A stretch of DNA of 64,000 nt from Microcoleus sp. bin48.metabat.b7b8b9.023 (GTDB lineage Bacteria > Cyanobacteriota > Cyanobacteriia > Cyanobacteriales > Microcoleaceae), in contig NZ_JAAFKG010000023.1 in assembly GCF_013299185.1 (NCBI RefSeq), positions 1-64,000 on the forward strand. The letters run 5' to 3'. Every line of letters starts with the position of its first letter. Position 1 is the stretch's first letter. The notes beneath the pieces are model-generated. The model searched no databases. It had not been told where the DNA came from and was given only the letters and a program-made list of their open reading frames with translations. A program made the position numbers and the translations under genes. Of the stretch, positions 26,456 to 34,835 are shown in pieces.

Positions 26456-27445
26456 TCATTTGGTGGCTTGACACAGAATCAAACCAAACCATTTTTGGGG
26501 GTCTGTAAAGCTTTTTATGGTTTTCAGTCCTTTGGAGTCTAGTTCTTTTTCCACAGTGTCTAAATCAAATTTACGAGAAATTTCCGTAAGGATACTTTCG
26601 CCAGTTTTCCAGGTAACATTCAAGCCGAGACTCTCTAAATTAACGACATGACTTGTTTGGCAGTGTAAGTACATTTCAATTTGATTATCTTGTTGATTGT
26701 AGATAGCTTGATGGGCGAACAAACCCGTATCAAAATTGCCTTGAAAGCGCCAGTTTAAATGGTCGAGCATATTTAAGTTAAAAGCAGCCGTAACGCCTTG
26801 AGAGTCGTTATAAGCTGCTTCTAAGATATGTTGGGGTTTTTGCAAGTCAATGCCGATTAAAAAGTAATCTCCGGGTGTGAGTACATCGGTGATTTGGTTC
26901 AAAAAAATATCACATTCGGCCGGGGTGAAATTCCCCATCGAACTGCCCAAGAAGAAAACCATCCGCGATGACCTCGATGTAGGCATTAATTGAGCGAGGG
27001 CTTGTTCGTAAGTTCCTATCAATCCTTGAACGTGCAGGGTCGGATATTCCACTTGCAATTGAAGGGCGCTCTCTTTGAGAATGCTGGCGCTCACATCAAC
27101 AGGCACGTACTTACAGGCATATTTTAGAGCTTGGTAAGCATCTAGCAAAAGGCGAGTTTTCGTAGAACTGCCACTGCCCAATTCTATTAGTTCGCAAGCA
27201 CCTGTTATCCGCGCGATTTCACCGGCATATTGGCGCAGAATCGAAGCTTCAGTGCGAGTCGGATAATATTCGGGCAATTCACAAATTTGCTCGAATAGCT
27301 GAGAACCGCGACTGTCGTAAAAATATTTAGCAGGTAAAGTTTTTTGGTTTTTGCTCAATCCTTGAATGACATCTTCACCATCATTTTTAAGAGCGGAGTG
27401 GCAATCTAGAAGAGTTGTTAGAGTTGTTAAAGAAGCGGCTGACAT
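26456..27445 (-). CDS. egtD: L-histidine N-alpha-methyltransferase EgtD
   Basis: 329 residues. Trimethylates histidine to hercynine with SAM, the first step of ergothioneine synthesis. N-terminal LPAKYFYDSRGSQLFEQIC and YPTRTEASIL are diagnostic of EgtD. The SAM site is LIELGSGSSTKTRLLL, with VPVDVSASIL and FFLGSSMGNFTP. The usual partner egtB (sulfoxide synthase) is not adjacent on either side within this window. Cytoplasmic. A 100-bp MITE lies just upstream, so its promoter may be affected. Confidence 0.93.
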   Translation of the reverse strand: MSAASLTTLTTLLDCHSALKNDGEDVIQGLSKNQKTLPAKYFYDSRGSQLFEQICELPEYYPTRTEASILRQYAGEIARITGACELIELGSGSSTKTRLLLDAYQALKYACKYVPVDVSASILKESALQLQVEYPTLHVQGLIGTYEQALAQLMPTSRSSRMVFFLGSSMGNFTPAECDIFLNQITDVLTPGDYFLIGIDLQKPQHILEAAYNDSQGVTAAFNLNMLDHLNWRFQGNFDTGLFAHQAIYNQQDNQIEMYLHCQTSHVVNLESLGLNVTWKTGESILTEISRKFDLDTVEKELDSKGLKTIKSFTDPQKWFGLILCQATK

Positions 27446-27557
27446 TTGGCTTTCCTCGACTTGCGTGCAATTAATTTAACAGGATATCCCCGCGGCAGTT
27501 AGTTGGATGGGCGGGATGTCTTTTTCTCCAAATCTTTACATATTGATATGTTTGAGG

Positions 27558-27657
27558 TATCCGCTCAATAACTCGGGGTAGACTACTGCTTTTGGAACGA
27601 TTTTGCGATGTTTGACGCTCATCATTGAGCGATTTACCCCGATTTATTGAGCGGATA
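27558..27657. mobile_element. 100-bp MITE with 23-bp inverted ends
   Basis: TATCCGCTCAATAACTCGGG at the left is matched (22 of 23) by the complement of TACCCCGATTTATTGAGCGG ATA at the right. TGTTTGAG at 27549-27556 and 27659-27666 could be the target-site duplication. It sits between the MscS-type gene and egtD, both on the minus strand. A 70-codon frame across it is not a gene. Confidence 0.7.
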
Positions 27658-27679
27658 CTGTTTGAGTTAACAGAAACGT

Positions 27680-28798
27680 TCAATTGTTCGTTGCTTGGAA
27701 GCTTCGTTTGTACTTGTCCGGCTCCGTTTGCAGTTCCACGTGCAGGAAATCTATTCCTTCTTTTTCGAGCAGTTCTAATATAGCGAGATTTAAGTTTTTC
27801 TCAGCATTAAAGTAGAAATTATCGTCATTGACGAATGCCATAATTTCAATAACCCGGGCATTTTGGTCGATTTGTTTGAACCGCACCGTACAGGATGGAG
27901 ACAAACCTTGAATGTACTTCGGCAATTCTTCAAGCTTTTCACAAATCCGAGCCGTTTGCCCCGCCGAAATGCCGTCTATTTTGAGAGTTAAGACTAAGCC
28001 CCATTTTAATTCTTTACCCGGATTTTGCGACCAGTTTTCGACAATTCCAGAAATCATTTTAGAATTGGGCATTTTGATGATGGAACCCCATTTGGTTACG
28101 TGCAGGGTTGTAGTTCTGAATCCGATATTCAATATTTGCACGAAACCCTCGACCCCGGATATCCCCACCCAGTCACCTTCTCGGTAGAGGTTGTCGGAGT
28201 AAATAATCAAGGTGCAGAACCAATCGTAAACAATATCTTTCAGCAGCAAACCAAAAGTGATACCGGCACCGCCCAATAGCCCCACCAATGCAGCAGCAGA
28301 TTGTCCTAAAAATGCCTCGCTGATCTTGATGATAAAGACAATAATTGCTGCTGATTGAAAAATCTTGGGCATTAAAGGTCTGAGCAATTCATCGAGTTCT
28401 GTTTCGGTGTGCAGCACTAAGTTGGCTATAATCTGACCGAAAATAGAAGAGCATCGGTAAATAACATAGGCAACTATGAAAATAACTGTATAGTTGAGCA
28501 GGCTACCGATTGTTTGATTTAGTTGAGAACCTAAGTTATCTGCCAGAATTTCTTTACTCAGCCAAAATCCACCTATGAGAATCAGCCAACTTAAAGCAGG
28601 CTTGATAATTGTAATCAACTCATCATCAAGTGTTGTTTTAGTTTTGCTAGTAAAACTCTCAATAGTTTTAACAATTACTGCCACAAAAAATCGCCTTAGT
28701 GTCTGTGTCAAGGTTAGGACAATGAGCACAATAGCGATTCTAGCAATCGGTATGCCGGAGTAATTGATATTTTTTAACGTATCCCAAACTGCTTCCAT
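27680..28798 (-). CDS. MscS-family mechanosensitive ion channel
   Basis: 372 residues, inner membrane. About four to five transmembrane helices (for example IAIVLIVLTLTQTL, LSWLILIGGFWL, YTVIFIVAYVIY) lead to the pore-lining helix (AALVGLLGGAGITFGLLLKDIV), then the MscS beta domain (NLYREGDWVGISGVEGFV...GSIIKMPNSKM) and an alpha/beta C-terminal domain. Opens under membrane tension to release solutes during hypo-osmotic shock. Monocistronic or read through to egtD. Confidence 0.92.
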   Translation of the reverse strand: MEAVWDTLKNINYSGIPIARIAIVLIVLTLTQTLRRFFVAVIVKTIESFTSKTKTTLDDELITIIKPALSWLILIGGFWLSKEILADNLGSQLNQTIGSLLNYTVIFIVAYVIYRCSSIFGQIIANLVLHTETELDELLRPLMPKIFQSAAIIVFIIKISEAFLGQSAAALVGLLGGAGITFGLLLKDIVYDWFCTLIIYSDNLYREGDWVGISGVEGFVQILNIGFRTTTLHVTKWGSIIKMPNSKMISGIVENWSQNPGKELKWGLVLTLKIDGISAGQTARICEKLEELPKYIQGLSPSCTVRFKQIDQNARVIEIMAFVNDDNFYFNAEKNLNLAILELLEKEGIDFLHVELQTEPDKYKRSFQATNN

Positions 28799-28929
28799 AG
28801 GTTAATCAACGGGTAATTAAGTTTTTTTAGTTGACTGATGAAATATTTTGAAAATCAGAGAGAGGAGGGAAAAACACCATCCTCTTCCTGGTTGGGTGGA
28901 ACTCCTTACTTTGCCACTCGCGTTTTAGT

Positions 28930-30477
28930 CTAGATATCGGTGGGTTTGGTGGCGGGTGCGCCTCGGCTTAACTCTGTCTTCTGGGGAGGCCATTTGAAGG
29001 CAGTGGGCATAGTTCCCAGGCGATTCATGGCTTTTTGCAATTGCTGCTCCAAATCCCACTGCTGCTTGTTAATTTCGGGATCGGGATTACCAGCTAGGTT
29101 GTTGTCCTCGTAAGGATCTGCTTCTAGGTTATAGAGTTCCCAGTCCCCCTCGGCACCCTCAGCCTTCGCCTCGTCTTTTTCGTTGAAGTAGACCGAGTAT
29201 TTCCACTTGTCCGTGCGAATCGTCCGAACTATGCTGGGGTACAGAATCCTCTGTTTCGGTTTATCTTCTGGAGGGGGTATAACCGCTGGATTGTCGTCGT
29301 ATGTGAAGTGGACGGATTCCTGGACAAAGGAGGCTGGATTTTTGAGGATCGGCGACAAATCTTGCCCGTAAAAAATCGTCGGGTTGGTAATCGCAGGAAT
29401 CGGTCCCTCCGGTTTGTGCCACTCCACACCAAGCAACGAGGCGATGGTCGGTGTCAAATCAACGCTGCTGGCAAGGGATTGGGTAGTCTGCGCTGTAGGC
29501 CAGGCTACGGGGTTGGAGAACACGAACGGTATGCGAATGCTCTCTTCGTAGGCGTTAAAGAATTTCTCAACGAGACCGTGGCTCATGGCCATTTCACCGT
29601 GGTCGGCGAAGCGGATAATCAGGGTATTGTCGATCAGATTCTGTTTCGCCAGACCGTCAAGGAGTTGCTCGATCTGTTTGTCTACCAAAATCTGGAGGTA
29701 GGCGTAGAAGTTGACGTAATCCTGCGGTCTGTGTTTGGGAGGCATCTTAGAGCCAGGCTTGGCGAAAGTCCACCAGCTCGCTGAGGCTTGGGCGCGGGGT
29801 TTGTTCTCTTTATCCAGATCCTCATTGTAGTTAGGCGGCAAACCTACAGGCACTTTAGTGAGAGTTGTACTTTCGTATCCCGAGCCGCCCAGCCCTCTGA
29901 ACGCTGCGAACCCGTCGTGAGGATTTACAAAGGACGCAACCAGGCAAAACGGATCGAGAGCGTTCTCGTCCTGTCGTTCAATGAACTTGAGCATATCGGC
30001 GAGGTAACGGCTGTCGTTATCTGCATCGCCGCCGCCTAGGGTATTGTAGTCGCTGATGGTGATGCCTGCGTCCGGGTCGTCCCACTCTGTGAATCCAGCT
30101 TCTATGGGGCTAGTATCAATTTCTCCAAGGTGCCATTTGCCCAGCCAAGCGCGCGTTTTGTAGCCAGCCTTCTCTAGGACATGGGCAAGGTTGGGCAGAT
30201 TCGTGTTCAGAGGCTCCTTCGGCTGTAGCTGACCTGTATCCGTTGTTTTGTGCTTGGCCGGATACTGGCTGGTCAAGAAAGTCGCGCGGCTGGGGGCGCA
30301 GGCGGAAGCGGCGGTGAATGCCCGCTCGAAACTCAAACCATTGCTCATCAACTGCTTCAGCGCGGGGAGCCTGTAGGCAAAGTCCCGCGGATAGTGCTGC
30401 AAGGCGCGCTGTTGGTCGGTGATGATGATAACGATGTTGGGCTTTTTGTACTTTGCGAAAAGATCCTCGATTGCCAT
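28930..30477 (-). CDS. sulfatase (arylsulfatase/choline-sulfatase-like)
   Basis: 515 residues. Type I sulfatase fold that hydrolyses sulfate esters. The modification motif CAPSR with Cys60 is present (Cys to formylglycine). Metal-binding Asp21 lies in IIITDQQR, and RFADHGEMAMSHGLVEKF supplies the second Asp/His set. GKWHLGE and KWKYSVYF are family segments. There is no signal peptide, so it would act in the cytosol unless exported otherwise. No sulfatase-maturase gene is nearby. Its upstream region carries a relic of a PatA-type protease promoter (30630-30861), oriented toward this gene. Confidence 0.9.
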   Translation of the reverse strand: MAIEDLFAKYKKPNIVIIITDQQRALQHYPRDFAYRLPALKQLMSNGLSFERAFTAASACAPSRATFLTSQYPAKHKTTDTGQLQPKEPLNTNLPNLAHVLEKAGYKTRAWLGKWHLGEIDTSPIEAGFTEWDDPDAGITISDYNTLGGGDADNDSRYLADMLKFIERQDENALDPFCLVASFVNPHDGFAAFRGLGGSGYESTTLTKVPVGLPPNYNEDLDKENKPRAQASASWWTFAKPGSKMPPKHRPQDYVNFYAYLQILVDKQIEQLLDGLAKQNLIDNTLIIRFADHGEMAMSHGLVEKFFNAYEESIRIPFVFSNPVAWPTAQTTQSLASSVDLTPTIASLLGVEWHKPEGPIPAITNPTIFYGQDLSPILKNPASFVQESVHFTYDDNPAVIPPPEDKPKQRILYPSIVRTIRTDKWKYSVYFNEKDEAKAEGAEGDWELYNLEADPYEDNNLAGNPDPEINKQQWDLEQQLQKAMNRLGTMPTAFKWPPQKTELSRGAPATKPTDI

Positions 30478-30629
30478 TTTTTGCTATGAAGTAAAGAAGT
30501 AAATAGGTTTGGGGGTGCCGTGCAGAAGTGGTAAGAACTGAAGCCAGCTATAAGTTATAGAGGGAAAATATCAGAAATATTTGGCCATCTCAAGCTTTGA
30601 GTCCACCCACTTGTCGATCGGGTGGCGCT

Positions 30630-30861
30630 ACACAAGGAAGAAAATCGCCATCGGTTTTTTCCGACTCGCTTTAATTACCCAGGATTGGGGTTAAATCAGC
30701 CGTTTTCTGGAAAAATAGTTAGATTTGACTGGTTGTTCGCTTCAAAAGATAGATTACTTGAATTTGCGCCTAAAAAAACTTTTTAGCTAAAAAGTTTTGT
30801 TAACTTTTGTTTCCGGCTTGCAGTCATCTTTTTTCTTGTTTATTTGGTGTATTAATTTATA
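30630..30861 (-). pseudogene. relic of a PatA-type protease 5' end and leader
   Basis: Read on the minus strand, 30653-30861 aligns closely with 46891-47094, which is the start and upstream region of the second PatA-type pseudogene. Shared stretches include GATAGATTACTTGAATTTGC, GGGTTAAATC and AAAAATAGTTAG. The peptide ADLTPILGN-stop-SESEKTDGD parallels ADLTQIPGIQSLWEKTSGD. The start codon is lost and a stop is present. The rest of 30862-31325 shows no gene that I can support. Confidence 0.7.
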
Positions 30862-31325
30862 CGGCTTCAAGCACAGAACTATGATGAGAACTAGCTTCCA
30901 GCCTTTGCTGGCGCTATTGCTCTCTGGCGCCTGCCGTCTTGCAAGCAAGCATCAACCCACAACGCTCGCGATCGACCTTCTTTCACCTGCGGGCTTCCTG
31001 ATGGTGGTCTGTGAGGAGAATTCTGATGTCGCTCAGCAGGTATGCTATATTAGCTGAGTTCGTTAAACAGTGGATTTTTGGGTTGGGCTTTCAACTTTAA
31101 TCCCGATCCGACAACTTGCCAGTTCTTGATTGGTAGCAGTCGCAAGCAGCTAAAAATCTGTAGCAATCCTTGCAGGAGTCGTAAATTTTTTCCGGCACCC
31201 AACCCTCTCCTTAGCAAAAGGAGGGAGTAAGAAATTCACAAATGATTTAGGATTGCTATATCAACTGATGCAACTAATACAAAATTAAGAGTCAAACTGT
31301 TACCAACCAATACTGAAGAATCTAA

Positions 31326-31373
31326 TCTCGATTCACCCAATCTAGTAACTTCTCGATTCACCCAATCTAGTAA
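31326..31373 (+). promoter_or_regulatory. two direct repeats upstream of the lipoxygenase
   Basis: TCTCGATTCACCCAATCTAG followed by TAA occurs at 31326-31348 and 31351-31373, spaced 25 bases apart, ending 21 bases before the lipoxygenase ATG. The phasing of about 2.4 helical turns fits a pair of regulator-binding sites in or just after the promoter; a simple tandem duplication is the alternative. Confidence 0.5.
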
Positions 31374-31394
31374 TATTTGTCTTTGGAGCAAAAT

Positions 31395-33506
31395 ATGTCT
31401 TTTTCCAGGCAACAAATCATTGAAACGCTATACCGTTTAGTCACTTTTTTAGCGACGGTTCCTTTGGCTCGCAGGTTGATTGTATCTAATAAATACGAAT
31501 ATGACTATACAGTTTTAGCTCCTCTAGCTATGACTGAGGTGCCGCTTAGTCCGATCGGCAACCTGCCTAGACTGCCTAACGCCGATGAACTTCCCAGCCT
31601 GAAATGGGTGAGTTTAGTGTTGAGTACGCTAAGTATTTTGAACGAGGCTGAAAAGTCGGCTAATCTTCTCAAAAGCTCGCTGTCAAACGAAGGTGAAATT
31701 GATTCGTTAGAGTCGAGCAAAAGTGAAATTGATTCTTTAGAGTCGATAGATCGAGAAATAAGGGCAGCCCAGGGACAAGCAGAGTTAACTAATGCTGTTT
31801 TAAAACTAGAATCAGTCTTGGAGCGAAAAGTATCCCCCAAGCTTAAAAGTAGCACTCCCTTGACGGGGGATTTCAGTGAAGCTGAAAATGTATTCGATCG
31901 AATCGATATAGAAATACAGACTCAGCTCAACCTAAGCATACAGGAAGAATCTGCAACTTCTTTACAAATTGAGGAAGTTGAGGAAGTTGACAGAGAATTA
32001 TACAAGCACCTTCAAGGAATTGCTAGATGTTTGGGAGAAGAATTGATCGATCGGCCCGTTGAATTTTCAGAGTTCCTCCTACGCGGTACTGTCAATCCAA
32101 CTCTCGAAGATTACGAAAAATTACTCAATCCGTTAACAATCAGACCGGCAACTGTAGGAAATTTCCAACAAGATGCAGTTTTTGCTTATATGCAAGTAGC
32201 AGGGCCAAACCCTGTCATGCTCAATCAAATCCAAGAACTAGACGAGCGCCTGTTAATTACCAGCGAACAGTACGGAGAGATTCTGCATGAAGATAATCTA
32301 GAAGCAGCACTGCAATCCGGGCGACTTTATCTGGCAGATTATTCCAAGCTCGATAGTTTAGTCAATAGCGATATTGGTGGGCTTCCCAAGTATATGTATG
32401 CTCCAATCGCATTATTTGCAGTACCGCCCGAACAATATCAAGATCGAAATTTACGACCAATAGCAATTCGCTGCCAGCCAGTTCCGGGGGATAACAATCC
32501 TATATTTACGCCCCTAGATGGCGACAACTGGATGACAGCTAAAACCGTCGTGCAAATGGCAGATAGCAATTACCACGAGCTGATATCTCACCTAGCTCAG
32601 ACTCACTTATTTATTGAGCCTTTTGTTCTGGCAACTAATCGCTGCTTTACCGATAATAGTCATCCTGTAATGGTTTTGTTGAAACCTCACTTGCAAGGTA
32701 CTATCTTGATTAATTACGGGGCGCATAAGAATTTATTAGCACCAGAAGGGCCTATAGACTTGTTATTGAGTGCCACTATAGGCAGTAACGGCCAGCTAGC
32801 CATCAAAGAAGCGATGAGCCACTTAGCTAACTTTAATGAAGTTGCCTTCCCCCGAACTTTAGAAAAACGCGGTGTCAATAATTCTCAGCAATTACCGATT
32901 TATCCTTATCGAGATGACGGACAACTAATTTGGGATGCCATTCATCAGTGGGTGGGCGAATACCTGCGCCTGCACTATTCTAGCGATGAGTCCGTAGTTG
33001 TCGATCGACAACTGCAAAATTGGGCTGGTGAATTGTTTGCTAAAGGACACTGCTATATTGGCGAAAATGCTGACGGTCGGATTGCAAGCTTAGATTATTT
33101 AGTAGAGGCCATCTCTACGGTTATCTTTGCAGCTAGCGCCCAACACGCTGCTGTTAACTTTCCGCAAAGCGGTTTGATGACTTACGCACCAGCATTTCCT
33201 TTGGGTTGCTATTCTCCAGCACCTACCAACCCCGCACAGCAGCAAAATTTCATGGGTTCGCTACCGCCACTAGAGCGAGCATTACTCCAAATAGAAGTGC
33301 TTTTTCTGCTGGGTTCAGTTTACTATACGAACCTGCTCGATTACCCCGGTTCATCTTTTGTCGAGCCACAATTGAAAAGAGCTTTCGAGAAATTCAAGGT
33401 AAACCTGAATGACATCGAAGCAAAAATTCTCGAAGCCGATGCCCAAAGGCTGGTGTCTTATCGATTTTTGCAGCCTTCAAAAATTCCTCTCAGCATCAAT
33501 ATTTAA
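31395..33506 (+). CDS. lipoxygenase
   Basis: 703 residues from ATG 31395 (GGAG 8 bases upstream). Non-heme iron dioxygenase that adds O2 to polyunsaturated fatty acids. Iron ligands are His394 and His399 in YHELISHLAQTH, His584 and Asn588 in AQHAAVNFPQ, and the C-terminal Ile703. FIEPFVLATNR and LLKPHLQGTILIN are family segments. The N-terminal 130 residues hold a Ser/Glu-rich, repeat-like stretch (DSLESSKSEIDSLES) and no PLAT domain. It is convergent with the last gene of the cyanobactin cluster; a link with that cluster is positional only. Confidence 0.93.
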   Translation: MSFSRQQIIETLYRLVTFLATVPLARRLIVSNKYEYDYTVLAPLAMTEVPLSPIGNLPRLPNADELPSLKWVSLVLSTLSILNEAEKSANLLKSSLSNEGEIDSLESSKSEIDSLESIDREIRAAQGQAELTNAVLKLESVLERKVSPKLKSSTPLTGDFSEAENVFDRIDIEIQTQLNLSIQEESATSLQIEEVEEVDRELYKHLQGIARCLGEELIDRPVEFSEFLLRGTVNPTLEDYEKLLNPLTIRPATVGNFQQDAVFAYMQVAGPNPVMLNQIQELDERLLITSEQYGEILHEDNLEAALQSGRLYLADYSKLDSLVNSDIGGLPKYMYAPIALFAVPPEQYQDRNLRPIAIRCQPVPGDNNPIFTPLDGDNWMTAKTVVQMADSNYHELISHLAQTHLFIEPFVLATNRCFTDNSHPVMVLLKPHLQGTILINYGAHKNLLAPEGPIDLLLSATIGSNGQLAIKEAMSHLANFNEVAFPRTLEKRGVNNSQQLPIYPYRDDGQLIWDAIHQWVGEYLRLHYSSDESVVVDRQLQNWAGELFAKGHCYIGENADGRIASLDYLVEAISTVIFAASAQHAAVNFPQSGLMTYAPAFPLGCYSPAPTNPAQQQNFMGSLPPLERALLQIEVLFLLGSVYYTNLLDYPGSSFVEPQLKRAFEKFKVNLNDIEAKILEADAQRLVSYRFLQPSKIPLSINI

Positions 33507-33638
33507 CTCATACACAGCTTGAGGAGTGATGCTATTTGATGCGGTGCAACTGATAAATAGGGTAGCAAGCGGTTGCCAAATTTATCAGTTGCGCTACCAA
33601 ACAAAGGGGTATCGCTATTTTTTAACTTATTGCTTCAG

Positions 33639-34436
33639 TTATCCAAACTGCCAAATTGCCAACTCTCCACCCACATTTAACTGTGCATTATCACCGAAAG
33701 TGAACTTTCTTTCCTGATGAGCTATCGCCTTCATCGTGCAAACAACCTTGCGAATTCGATAACTTGGAGCAACTGTCTGAGATACTTGTAAAGTAAAACC
33801 ATGAGAACGATAGGTAGTAATATCTCCTGAGCAAGATGAGTGATAGCCAAAGACTCGAAGTAGTAATGCTAGTTCCTCGTGTTCCGCTAAAGTCAATTCA
33901 AGATGAACTTCTGAAATGTCGTCAAATAAAGAAGTTTCGGAGGTAGCAAGGTTTTTTAGATAAGCAGCACGGTCAAAGCAACCAGCACTGGTAAGTTGGA
34001 TGTTTTTATAATCTAAATAATCCTGATGGAATTCCATCAACCACGCACTGAAGGCTTCTCTTTCTGATTTGAGCGCCAAATAATGAAACCAGGGTACTTT
34101 TCCATCTTCGGTTTGACGAATTTGCAAATCAGAAAACGTTTCTTGAGCTACTAAGGATTTTAGCTTTTCATCTACAATATCAATCTGTCCGGCTTGTTTA
34201 CTATTGAAACCAATACCCGAAAAACCTTCCCTAAACCCTTCAGCACCCCCCGGAGCAAAAAGCTCAAGATAGCTATGTTTCCCTCTGAGATAGGTTCCCG
34301 CCCAACTCTCTGTATCAGTTTCTACAGTATCTCTGGATATTGTGCAGAATTCTTGGCTGATGAACTCTGATTTGGCTATTGACTCTAGCGTTTCTGTGTC
34401 GAGAGTAATATATAAATGGTTAAATTCTATTCCCAT
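33639..34436 (-). CDS. DUF5829 family protein (glyoxalase-fold-like)
   Basis: 265 residues. N-terminal FNHLYITLDTETLESIAKSE and WAGTYLRGKHSYLELFAPGG match the DUF5829 type, which resembles the vicinal-oxygen-chelate (glyoxalase/bleomycin-resistance) fold. No known enzymatic activity. It lies 400 bases downstream of patG on the same strand, separated by a dispersed repeat, so it may or may not belong to the cyanobactin operon. Possible roles are tailoring or self-protection, both speculative. Confidence 0.7.
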   Translation of the reverse strand: MGIEFNHLYITLDTETLESIAKSEFISQEFCTISRDTVETDTESWAGTYLRGKHSYLELFAPGGAEGFREGFSGIGFNSKQAGQIDIVDEKLKSLVAQETFSDLQIRQTEDGKVPWFHYLALKSEREAFSAWLMEFHQDYLDYKNIQLTSAGCFDRAAYLKNLATSETSLFDDISEVHLELTLAEHEELALLLRVFGYHSSCSGDITTYRSHGFTLQVSQTVAPSYRIRKVVCTMKAIAHQERKFTFGDNAQLNVGGELAIWQFG

Positions 34437-34548
34437 GTTTTTACTTCTTGAGCCTTAGCAATACAAACTGTGGAACAGACAAGATGCCTGTTCATAAAAA
34501 CTCTTTAGCTTAAGTCGCGCAAAGGTATTAGGATTATTTGTGAACATA

Positions 34549-34747
34549 GGTGTCAACTTAAGACTGAAACCCTTGATAAATCTAGTTCACAGCCGAGTCT
34601 AGATCCCCGTAAATCCCCCTTAAGAAGGGGAGTAGGGGTTGACTTCGATCGGACTCTTGTCCCCCCCTTCTGAAGGGGGGCTAGGGAGGATCTCGCCTTA
34701 ATAGTCAAACAGCAGTCTCTAACTGGGTTAGACGTTAAGTTGACACC
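34549..34747. repeat. 199-bp dispersed repeat with GGTGTCAACTTAA ends
   Basis: Inverted ends GGTGTCAACTTAA (34549-34561) and TTAAGTTGACACC (34735-34747). The core holds the CCCCTTAAGAAGGGG / CCTTCTGAAGGGGGGCTAGGG hairpin type that also occurs at 52649-52731. It occupies most of the gap between patG and the DUF5829 gene. Confidence 0.75.
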
Positions 34748-34835
34748 AATGATTCCTAAAATTACGAGTACCTCGAAGGAAGTTCTGGAATTGCCCAGAA
34801 CCTCACGCCATAAGGACTCTTGTGGCGTGAGTCCC

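Noticed and set aside
27471-27683. A 70-codon minus-strand frame between the MscS gene and egtD
   Set aside because: It is read through the 100-bp palindromic MITE; composition is not protein-like.
30797-31057. An 86-codon plus-strand frame
   Set aside because: It starts in the relic protease leader, carries no recognised motif and lacks a ribosome site.
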